From Marisa cornuarietis (lineage: Eukaryota; Mollusca; Gastropoda; Architaenioglossa; Ampullariidae): DNA of 64,000 nucleotides. Within the stretch, counting starts at the first letter, position 1; every line of letters starts with the position of its first letter. The stretch lies in the NCBI GenBank assembly GCA_004794655.1, contig SMMW01000619.1:1674001-1738000 (forward strand). Direction: 5' to 3'. The translations under genes and the position numbers were made by a program. Positions 1-12,100 of the stretch are shown one piece after another. A model generated the notes under the pieces. That model saw only the letters and a program-made list of their open reading frames with translations. It did no database searches and had not been told where the DNA came from.

Positions 1-127
1 TATCTTAAATTGTGGTTACGTCCTGTCATTGCTGAACTACAGCATAAGCCATAGTAATGGAATATAGAATGATTAAAAACTTGTCATGCTCATAAAAAAT
101 CTTGACGCAGGCAACATTTGAGTGCAG

Positions 128-3100
128 TATGGCAGCTGCAGGCAGCAACATTGACCTTGTGGATCACATCCTGAAAAAGAAGGTAACCACTCTAAAATTG
201 TTTTCTTTTCCTGCTCATTTTGTTTTACTTAATAACGTTGTATTAGCAGGAGGGTAGCTTTAGATGAGAGGCGTAATTTTGTCAAAATGCTAAATATGCA
301 GAACTAGCACTAGTTTCTGTCCAACATTAGGCAGAAACAGAAATATAATTTACAGCCTGTTCTCAACTTTTCACAATACTTACCTTAACCCTCTTGACGC
401 GTTTTGAAAATATTTCTATGTTTAAAAGAATGGGCTTAAAATTTATGATTTCGAAGACGATAGCGAAACTGCTGAGCCATGCTCGTGAAGCACGAGCCAC
501 GTTAGTGAGCGTATCGTTGTCTGCCGGTAAGGCCACAATTGTGGCCCATCTTGCAAAGCGGGAATTACGATTCGCGCTCTGCCGGTAAAGCCAGCTTCGT
601 GGCTTTTCGCGCTGAAATGGTTAAACTTGCTGAAATTGCCATTTTAAATGCCTGCAAAGAAGCTAAAAGCATATGAATGCACTTCATTATTATTATTTTT
701 ATTTACACAGACCACTGTATAGAAGGTTTCTACACACAGTATTCTATGCACAATATTAGCAGCAGTTGTATTGTCTGTTTTTTGTATATTTGTTTACGAA
801 GTTGACTAAAATATGTAGGTTCCCTATGTGGAAGTTGCCTTTAGGGGAAGCAACTCTGGTGAATTAATGTTTATTATGTTGAGTATGGGCAACCATATGA
901 AAGCATTGTGGTATGGAAATGCTGACAGTTATTTGTTTGGCTGTAGGAGGTTGTTTCAGAATCAAAGACATGTGGAGAAAAAGAAGTAATGTTGTGAGTT
1001 TTGTGGGAGGGGGATCGACTAGCAAAACAGAAATGGAGAAAATAGATATATAAGCTAAAGAATAACCTGGTTTGTCGATCAACCATTAATATCAACAATG
1101 TCAACAAAATTATGAAAGTAATTCTGCAAATCTGCTACCTTTCAGGTAACAAACGGATTTGCAATGATAAGGTAAGAGGTAACCCTTTACTTTGAATAAA
1201 ACTTAACTTCATGTAATCACCTCCTCTGCAGGTTGTTTTACCCTTTAATGTCATCAAGTTTTGACTACTTTATAAAGAACAAAAATAGAAAAATTAACTG
1301 TCATAGAAATGCTATTTAAATGTGTTTTAACAAAGTAAGAAGCAAACTGCCCTTTAGGCTAGAGTATGTTATTTTTATTTTTGAAAAATCCAACTTATAG
1401 CAGCTTACTTTACACTGCTTTTCCAAAGGAAAAAAAAACATTTCGGTAGTAGTGTCACTGTGAATAGGTGATGTTTAATTTAAAAAGCGATGTAGTGAAA
1501 CCTCTTAACCCGCTTAGACCAGAATAAAAATATTTCTATGTTCAGAAACATGGGCTTAAAATTCACGATTTTGAAGACGATAGTGAAACTGCAGAGCCAG
1601 GCTCGTGGAGCACGAGCCACAATAGTAAGCGTATCGTTGCTCATTGTGTTCTGCCAGTAGGGCCACAATCGTGCAAAGAGAAAATCACGATCGTGGAGCA
1701 GAGCTCATCGCGCTCTACCAGGTAAGCCAGTAAACTGGCGCTACGGAGTCAGCGGGTTAAGTACACTGATATTATCCAGAAGTGAAAAGAAATCACAAGA
1801 CTTATAGCTGAAGATGGACTGAAATATTAAAATATAACACACAAAGTATTGCTCTGCGTGGCTATTTTTTTTGGGCAGCTACAACAGAAAGGAATTCTTG
1901 TGGTAAACAACCCAAAGTAATTTTACATAAGGGAAGTAACTCATCAAAGAAAGTTTTTTTTTAAGTGGGTTGTTACTTGTAGCAGTTAGCATTTGTTGCA
2001 CAGTGTAATTCTTGCAGCATAGTGCATTACTGGTTGCAGCAAATGAGCATGTTTCAGTTGAGTTAAAACTTAAACTGTACTATTTGTGATTTTCCTTGTG
2101 TTAAGTTAAATGCTAAAAATCGAGTGACAGATAAATGGAAGATGTTGATTGTGTCTAGCCTTGACCAAGACTTAGCAGTTTGATTCAAATTACTGTTTTT
2201 ATTATGCAGAATATAATGCTATTTTATTGCAAGTGTTAAATATTCCTTTCACTGTTTATAGGCCACCAGGTCATCATGCAATGTATGATGAATACTGTGG
2301 GTACTGCACGTTCAACAACGTTGCTATTGCTGCAACTCATGCCTTCAATTCTGGAATTGAAAGGTATGTAAGATGCATTTATTTTTATGAACTAGCCTTT
2401 CACTGCTAGGTGATTTCCATCATATATGATAATCAGATGATTGCACTGGTTTAACTGACAGAAGGTTTATTCGAATGGAAAAACATTTCTTATATTAATT
2501 TCTGCTTGTATATTCAGTTCCTGTCATAAATATTAGTAATGACTTGAGTGAAACTGTAAAAACATTTTTCAGTGGTATCAAGGAAGTAGCAGGAGAAAAT
2601 AATTTTGATTCTGTTCTTTTTCTTTATTTTTGACTCTTTCTCCCTCTTGCCTTATTGGACAAATTCTCTTCCTTGTTTCATCCCTTTTGCTATCCTGACG
2701 ACATTTTAACTCTTATCTCCAATATGGCTGAAGTACATTTTATGTGCACTGTGTGTATGATTGTATGAAATTTAACAAGGGTTATATGCGTTAAGCTGTA
2801 ATGCTGTTTTTAACATGATAAAAGGAGTAGATATGTCCAAATCCCTCCAGCCATATAGTTTTTCTATTTTTCCACTCTTCTACATAAAAAAACAAGTATT
2901 GTTGATGATGATTGCCCAAAAGATTGCATAGCATGAAACAGCTCTGGTTTACAGCTTTTCCTTATCCACTTTACTTTTTCTAGATCACTGTTAAGAGGGA
3001 AGGGGTATTTTTCAGAATCCTGATTGTTGACTGGGATGTACACCATGGACAGGCAACACAATATATGTTTTATGATGATCCAAGGTAAGAGACCAAGGGG

Positions 3101-6100
3101 ATGCCTCGTAGTGCAGCGGTTAAAGTACTTTCTTATCACTACTGTAGGGACACGTACTCATAGGGCTAACCAACATGCCCTTCTCTGGATACTTCACTTT
3201 CCTCAATCTTTCATCATCCCTCTCCCCTACTAGGGTAAAAAAAAAAAACTCAAGGTGGAAGCATTTTCCTGCCAAATCAACTAACCAGCTGACCAGTGGA
3301 TGCTTGTTGAGCACACTTATTTTACTGGTCAAAATATTGAACCTTTCACATTCTAAATTTTAAATTTAATACAACTAAACCACTGTGTCACTAATGCATT
3401 TACCACTATTTTCGGTGCTGTAGTAATGAACTAATGAACTTGATGCAGTCATTTGCATGTAGCACTTTGTACAATTTAGAATAGTCTATAAGAGCCAGGA
3501 TTATGATGTTGGCACTGTGCTCAGTATTTCAATGTTATCAGGTATTTATGTGGGAAGTTTGTAAGTAAAAAAGTTAATGGTCAGTAGAGCTGGAATGATA
3601 AAGACTCAGTTTTTGTGCATTTATTTTTTGTATCCAGAGTTATCTACTTCTCCATCCACCGCTTTGAGTATGGAAACTTTTGGCCATATCTACGTGAATC
3701 TGATTATGACTTTATTGGAGAAGGCCTTGGGAAGGGATACAACATCAATGTTCCACTGAACAAGGTATTCCATTGACATCTGCTGTAAGATTTGCTACCC
3801 CAAAATTATCAAATTATACTCTTTATAAAGTGGTATTTATTAGTAATAGACTGAAATGTTTAAGAAACATACTCTTATTATGCTGTCAGAAATACTTTCT
3901 TTGTCCTTCATTGAACAAACTTCTCTTTAAGCATTAAAATTTTCTTTAAAATTTACCAACAATCCTCATAAGAAAACACACCCACAAGTATGCATACGCA
4001 CATACACTAACATGCTTGCAGGCGTACATGTACATGCATGTTTGACACTCATTACAGCTAGGAGATTTGCACCATACTTACATTCTTCCGTAGATTGAGC
4101 AGTTATAAAGGCATCAAACATCCATCATTTACGAGGCAGTCAAGAATTTATTAAAATACAGCAGATTTTTCTAGTCTATATTAATGTCTTGAATCTGTTT
4201 CCAAAATTAAAAAACAATTCTTGGCAATAATGGAGATTTTCTACAGACAGAGTTTATTGTGAAAACTTTTGTAAACACGGTGTAGTGAGATTTTTGAAGG
4301 AACTGTCATGTTTAAGTAAAAGTGATTTTTGCAGATTGAAATAGGAGATGCAGACTACGTTGCCATCTTCCAGAACCTGCTCTTGCCCATTGCCTATGAG
4401 GTGGGTTGAAGGATGAAGATCCCATATGTAAACAAAGTGGATCAGTATAATGGGTTTTTTTTGTGTCACACTATTCCTGTTCTAGCTATTTATAAACAAT
4501 GACATTTTACTGAGAAACTAATAACCTGAGTTTCACTCAGATATCTTAAAAAAGAAGACAAAAGTACTCAACTGTATATGTTAATGGAAAAAAAGATAAT
4601 ACTTATCTACAACTAAGAACATACCCGGTTTACCAAAACCTGTATCTGGAGCCTTTTAGTTTGTCTATCACAGTATGGTGAGAAAAAAACACTTTGAACA
4701 ATATTCCTTACTTCAGTCTTTTTTTGTCCATTGCTAGTTGTCTGCACACTGATTCATTGAATACAATATTGCTTCCTGAAACCAGGAACATGCAGTGGAT
4801 AGATGCTGCTTGCTGACCCAGAACTGATTAAATACTACTGTTGGTATTAATTTATTGGTTATAAAAATAATGTAGGTTTCATTTTGTAACTTTCAGTTTT
4901 CTCCCCAACTTGTCATCATTTCTTCTGGATATGATGCAGCCATTGGATGTCCAGAGGTAATTACACATGCACGCAAAAATCATTAACTAAACAAACAGGT
5001 CCGCAAGCTAACTTTTGTTTCTCGGTTCTGTAGATATTTGTGCATGCATATGAAATCATTTGTTCATGCATACAGCACATTCATATATTTTTTTAACTAG
5101 TTCATTTCGCATGCTGAATATTTACATGTTTGTAACTTCATGATTTGAGAATGTCTTGATTGTTAGGGTGCATATGAAAAAATGTAAATATTTATGGTGT
5201 CTAGTATGAAAATTTCCCTGTGTCTCAGCCACCAGTTTGGCACCCCTGCTATCATTTGAAAAAGACCATTTAGCATTACGTTAATTAAGCTAGTACATTT
5301 GTACAAATTACTGCAAAGTAACTTATAAATAAGTTTCCTTGTTATGGTATATGACTGTACAAATGCAGCTAAACTAACTACAAATACAGATAAAGGAACC
5401 AACAGCTATTACCCTGGCCTTTTTTTCCCCGATTTCTAGGGGGAAATGTTGGTGACACCTGCTGCTTATGCACACTTTATCCACATGCTGTCTGCTGTGT
5501 GCGAGGGCCGCATCTGCACTGTACTTGAGGCAAGGATGTCTTGTATAAATTACATTAAAAAGATTGTCTAGATGACATGAATAAATTAGTAAACACAATC
5601 AGAAGACCTGACATCAAAAACCAGTTGACTAACAGCATTTTATTTTAATGACACATAATGATAAAGATCATAGACCTGCTCAATGTTTCAGCTCACCCAG
5701 TCAGTTACTGAGCCCACTTGTAAAAAATCATATCCTGGATTGGGTGGTGCACAGGCCTGTTGATCATGTCATACGCATGGTTACTTTCTCAAATTGTGTG
5801 CAGTTTGATCTGTTAGCCAGTTGCCCAGCACTGATACCAATGTTCCACACTTTGTGCCATCTCCGTCCCATGGTACTCCAGCATTTGCGTTGAGCTGCTT
5901 TAAGCTAACATGGAATGTCGATGCTGGAATGCTGAGGGGTTGTGGTGTACATCTAAGTTGACTGTCCATAAACAGATAGTAAACATTGCCAAGCGTGCAG
6001 TCATCTACCTTGTTTATTTGGCCAAGACTGCATTCCTTCGAGCTCACATCAGTCATCCCTTGACCGGCACCTGTTGTTGGGGGGATCACATGGATAGACG

Positions 6101-9100
6101 CGGCAGCTGACAGGGGCCGCCACTCTTGCCTATTGTGGGCGATAGTCAGCAGGTCCTGTACAGGACGACCAGTCCAGTCTTTGACGTTCGTAAGTCAGTT
6201 CTTCCTCTGACCACTGTGGCATCGACTACCCTACAAGGTGTCGTGCCGGGTCACATGGCCAAAGAAGACCAGCTTAGGTCGCTTGACTGTTGATAGTAGA
6301 GGTTCCTGGTGTCCTATAAGTGTGGCCATCTTGCGGTGATTTCGCACTATGGGGGGAAAGGGAGGGGGGAGGAAACTGGAGTACCCAGAGAAAACCCCCA
6401 GCACCCAGCCCTGGGAACAGGTGTCAGATACAGAGAGTGTCCCGAGACAAGATCTGAACCCTGAGCAGCTCACTGCAGTGGTGACAAGCGAGTGTTTTAA
6501 CCACTACACTATCGTGGCTCCTTAGTGTATAGTCTTACAATGTTTTGATGATAAAGCAGTGTTTCAGAATGTGTCATCCATTGATATCCTGTTAGACTTG
6601 CATCTGCATTATAAGATTAGACAAAATGTGTTTCTGAAAGCAGAACCTTTGAAATACCAAACAAAATTGTCTTTATGTAGTCTTCTAAATGTTCAGATCA
6701 AACTTTCCTAAAGAGCCAGTGGCCAAGAAAGTGATTTATTTGTTTCACTCATTTTTAGGGTGGGTATTGCATTCAGTCACTTGCTGAGGGCTGCGCCCTG
6801 ACAGTGCGGAGTCTTCTAGGGGATCCATGTCCCTTGTTACCTCCTTTGGGAGAGCCCAGTGACAGGTAAGAGGATTTGTGAATTCAAAAATTTTGCATGA
6901 ATTGTTACTGATAGTACAGACAAGCACACCGGTAAAAATACTGTCATCAACAACAACAAAAAATATCTGGTATAACAAGATTTAGACCAGGGCAAGAGTT
7001 GTTAACCCTCCGGGAAAGCATGGTCAAGGCGATTTTCATTACTTTTATTATAAAGTTCAAGCTTTCTCTTTTCCAAAAATGTATGGGTTTCTTGGTCTAA
7101 TGTTTACCTGAGAGCAGCAATAATAAAAAAACAAACTTTTTCCACTGTCATCTTCACAGTCTTCAGTTATTAACCAGCCTTTACACTTTTATGTTGTGCT
7201 AAGAGGGTTAACAAGCTGTAGTCTGCAAGTATTGCCAGAGGATTCATATTGTATTTACTGATGAATAAAAATCTTGGCCTGACATTCCTGTCCACACAGA
7301 TATGTTACTCTGTTTTCATTTATTAGCATGGCATGTGTATTAAAGTCATCTGGCATCCTAATCAGTAGTTGCCTGTCATTTTATTGTATGTGGATTTATC
7401 TGGGATGTTTGTCTGATTCTTGATGTCTACCTGATACATAAGACATGAATAATATGTACATCAGTGGTCAGGTGAATATTAACAACTAGTAACCAGTTTG
7501 TGTCTATCAGTTAAAAAAGTATGGTTTATTGGAAATATTGAAAGCATGCCTTCTTCACAAGATAGTAAAAGAACAGTTTCTGACTAGAAGATTGATGTTA
7601 ACATTCTTAGCAGTGCATATCCCTACTGAATAATGTATTTATGAAGTACAGTGTTTTCTTTTAGTATCATCACCACTATACTCAATGTCATCAAAGTCCT
7701 GAGGCCATACTGGAAATGCCTTCAAGCATCTCAGCTGCTTAAACCAGGAGAGCTATGTCCTTTTGAGGAAGTGAACTCCAGTCCTCCCAGGTGCGTTGTG
7801 CTGGATGTAAATAGCAAAGGAAATAGCTGGATTAATACATGCAATGGAAAAACTGGTGGGAACTGTTATTATTAGAGCACTTATGCAACACGTTTCCTCA
7901 CTAGGTAACAAGATTGTTGCTTCAAAACAGAGTGAAAAGACATAAAATGAAAGAAATAGGTTACGATGTGTGGAGTGAAAGGATGCTGGATACCCAGATT
8001 TGATGATGTCAGATTGTACTTGAAGCGTGTGCGTTAGCATGTGTTTAAAGCATGTAAATAAAATTACCTGAGTGTTAACTGATGTAACTGCAACTTGTTA
8101 TGTATAATTTTAGATGTACAATCATCTTTTTGCACTGTCATGTGCCTGGAAGTGTTACTGTAAAGTGCATCACATTGTATAACTGAAACAGCTGACATAG
8201 CTTAGGGTAGCTCTCTGTCCTTTGGAACATAAGGGTATGTGCCTGATGTATTACACTTGATATGTAATCACATCATTTTCCTTTCAGCAATCTTGGAATA
8301 TGTGCCATTTATAACATCAGTATCTTCCTGAACTATCATTTGAATATGCCATTATATCATTTTTCTGAAAGAGAGAGGGAGAGATAGAAAGATGCCGACA
8401 GGTACAGAGGAATTCCTACCTTAGTGTCGCACAGAATGTAAAGATTTTATATACCTGTTTCAGAGAAGGAGTCAAGTTTTACACACCACAATCTCGACCT
8501 AAAGAATATCCAATTACTGGATTCTATCACGTGCAGACCCCGGAAGTGATTGAAGGATTTAAGCAGAAAATAAATCAGCTTATTAGAGAGACATCTCTTG
8601 CCAAAGCTCCTTACAAGTAATGAAGCATTTGAGCTATCTCAGAAAGTATGATTGTGTCCAGAGATTTGTAGCTGCATTCATCCGTGTTGGATCATGTCTT
8701 TTTTTGTCTGTATTTCAAGTCTGTGAGTGCATCCTAAAAGCCCAGATTGAATGAATGAATTGTTTTGCTGTAATTAAAATGAAATTTATGGATGCATGAA
8801 ATTGATTATATCGGTCAGGTGCCAGTTGCACAACATGTTTCTAAACCTTAAGACTGTTCTAAAGAAGCAAAATCTCTTCTTAGCCATTTTGATGCATTGC
8901 AGAAAAGCATACAAAAACTTGTACTGACAGGACGGACAGTCAGACTTAAACAACTTTATCTTACTTAAAGCAGTTTTAGTTTTAAACATTCTAAAATTGT
9001 GGTGTGCACTTTAAACTGATTATCTAAATAGAATTAAGGCCTAAAAGTGTTTAAAATTAGAAATGTGTTGTGTAACTGGCTCCAGGTCTCCTTTTATGCA

Positions 9101-12100
9101 CTGTATTTCTTTGCATTGCAGAACTAATCATACGTAGGCTATGCATTGCATAATTGATGTGTTTCTTATGTGTAGAGTTTGTTTCGTCTTTGATGCTGAC
9201 ATGAGAAAGCACTCAAATACTTCTGACAGGTGAGCTCTCATGTCACAATATGACAGCAAGATGAAAGTTATGGAATGGCTGGTGAAAATATCAGTTCAAG
9301 ATGTATTCTGTACTTTTCGCTTCTTATCCTCCATTCCTTATTCTCCTCCACTGTCGTCTACTTTTGTTTGTAATTGATACACAGTCTTTTTCCTTATTTT
9401 CATCTACATAATGAAGAGCCTTTCTGGCACCTCCTTCAGCAGGTATGGTGATTGCACATTCTTAAATGTTTTCCCCGAGGCTGTAGTTTTAGTTTAGTCT
9501 TGGTTTATGTGGTTGTTACGGAGCATGAGGGATGAAGCAGACTATCATCAGTCATTGAAGACAGCACTGGTCACCTTGCTTCGTGTCCAGCTGCTGCCAG
9601 TTAAGGAAGTGATAATGAGGATAATATTGTTCATAAAGAGCAGCTCTGTATTCTGAATCATTCGTAAAGAACAGTTCTGTATTCTGTATTATTTATTAAG
9701 AACAGTTCTGTATTTTATATCATTCATAAAAACAGTACTATGTTCTGTTCATAAAGAACAGTCCTGTAATCTTTACTGTTCCCCAAGAACAGATAATCTT
9801 TATTATTCACCAAGAACAGTCCTGTAATCTATACTGTTCATCAATTCCTGCAGCCTTTATTGTTTATAAAGAAAGTCCTGTATGCTATATTGTTCATATC
9901 TAATACTCCTATAGTATTTATAAAGAACAGTCCTGTAATCTGTATAGTTCACTCCTGTATTCTAAGAGCCCGTGGGCCTTTATTTAGACCCCCACCTGTC
10001 TTTGCCAGTCAAGCTGAGTGAGGACTGTGGATGGCAGACCCAGCAGTGACCTTTGTACAAACCTTGTGGTATAGGTAGTTCCTTAATTAGATACCTGAGA
10101 TGGTTTGTTCTGATATTAAGAATTACATGGATTTTTTTTTTCTTAGCACCCATCCAGAGCGGCCCAATCGAATTTCCAGTATTTTTGATAAGCACAATGA
10201 ATGGGGCCTTCTGAAGCGATGCTTACAGTTGGAGGTAAATTTGAATTATTGTACTGTTGAGCATACTTAAGATTAAAACAGTAGTTTGATTTTTGTAATG
10301 TTGAGCATACTTAAAGGATTAAAATGCATGCAAACTTAAAATATTTTTTTGGGGGACAAAATCTTTAAAGGTTCCCTCCACCCAAAGAAAAAAAAATAGC
10401 TGGGCTTGAAATAAGACTTGTAACATTGATTAATTTTGGTAGGCATGATTTTCATTTATCGGATATTTTAAGAGCGTATAATTATATAAAGTAGCTGTTC
10501 TTGGCAAAACAAGAACTCTTACACATTTTCAGAAGTTTGTTCACTTCATTTGTGTGTGTGTGTGTGTATATATATATATCCCTTTGGATTTCCTCATTAA
10601 CTAAACAAGTCTAATCCAGGTTCCAAGTAAAAGTTTCACGAAGTTATTTCTGGAATTTCATATTTTTGGGCCTGATGGCTGACTTATTTTCCCTAGCTTT
10701 AGTTAGTAAGTTTTTCATCCTCCCCTCTAGGTACCGAGAGCACTTAAAGGCTCTAGCTCACTGATATTGAGCCTCATGCTTGAAAGGTGGACTGGTGGGG
10801 CAGGCTACCATACGATGTGCTGGTTGATATTAGAGGATGATTGACTTTTAAAGTAGCAGAGAAAAGCTGTTTGAAGACAATTCAGCATGAAAGCTCTACT
10901 ATAGCCTGATGTTAGTTTTCATTCTCAGCTTCTGTCTTGCTGATATCAGTTGTTTTAAAGACTGAAACCATGCTTCAAATTTGTTTTGCAGTCTCGCTTG
11001 ACAACTGATGAAGAAATTCTAGCTGTACACAGGTGACTTGTTGCGATATTTTAATTATTTTCTTTTAAGGGTTATCTGCCAGTGCAGACTGAAATTTCGT
11101 CAATTTTACTTTATGTAGACCAAATCATTTATATACAATATGTAGACTAACCCATGTATCTGAAGATATTATGCATTATGTGTTATGTGTATCTGAAGAT
11201 ATTATGAAGATATTTTACATTAAGATGTTTATAGTACATAAAGTTTTCTTTAAAGTACATTTCTGTTTAGAGGACTGTATTTAGACAGACATAATTGCAT
11301 GTGTGTACTTTCACATGAGAGATGTAGTTTTGTACTTTGTAGGCAGTAAAAATAGGGGCATAAGCTAGCGCTCAGGTGGACTTCAAGGAAAAACTACAGA
11401 ACTGCAGATAATAGAGAGTTTGAGATTCAGCGCTCGCATGATGCGTGCAGGAGCGGCAACCTGTAGGGTCATGGGAATTTGCACCCTACATTATCACATC
11501 CACAAAAGCCAGCCAATCGCTTTCTCACAAAGGGTAGGCTAAGAGGCGGGCCGTTCTCGTTGCTGCACATGTCTCCCTACACGTCCTGGATCTCAAACTC
11601 TCTAATATGTCTGGTAGGACTCTGACCTTTAGAAAACGCATGTATTGTTCCAGCAAGGAGTATCTGGAGGACATAGTTGCTACTGAGTCCATGAAGGAAG
11701 AAGAGTTGACTTCCAGGCCTTTAGATAAGAATTACAACTCCATCTACCTCTGTCAGGCATGTGATAGTCATTCACGTAAATTATCAATTCCTGCAAAAAT
11801 CATAAGCTCATGAAATCCATTGAGATCATTTTTTTAAGAAATTCAACTGGAAATTGGTGTGCATAATATATTTTCTTTACAAAAAAAAGTAAATGGAATG
11901 AATGGTTTAGAGTTGTTCCAATCTGGCAGCTTGACAAAGAAGTTTGTAAAATTTTATCTCTCTCGCTTTTCTTGGGTTCATGGTTTAGAAACCAGCTGCA
12001 CTTCATTCAGTTTGGATACTGATTACCTCAATTCTGGCACTAATAGTAACTATATATTTATAAAAATTAATCTGTGCATGTCCTGAAAATAACTTGACCA

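Larger units (their letters stand above)
128..7790 (+). other. HDAC6: DAC1: first deacetylase domain of the HDAC6-like gene (exons 1-10), with an HDAC10-type gatekeeper Glu
   Basis: Exon 1 reads [14 protein letters not shown] and the 26-bp exon 2 reads VTNGFAMIR, which joins to RPPGHH in exon 3. Exon 4 holds [11 protein letters not shown] (Asp and His zinc ligands), exon 5 the aromatic wall [11 protein letters not shown], exon 7 the third zinc-ligand region [12 protein letters not shown], and exons 8-9 meet inside VLEGGY with the catalytic Tyr. All catalytic and metal residues are present, so activity is expected. Differences from HDAC6 DAC1: Glu (codon 4954-4956) at the gatekeeper Lys position, Cys for Asp in the GDP triplet, HHGQAT instead of HHGQGT, and VPLNK instead of [13 protein letters not shown] and AIG-PEG look more like HDAC10 (FWPFLRESD, AIGDPEG) than HDAC6. 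The N-terminal part, where HDAC10 has its P(E/A)CE helix, is outside the window. Confidence 0.9.

Noticed and set aside
11607..11653. Upstream part of the exon 15 open frame, including the acceptor at 11,633
   Set aside because: Using it would insert seven residues into the conserved VHSKEY motif; the 11,654 acceptor restores the family sequence.
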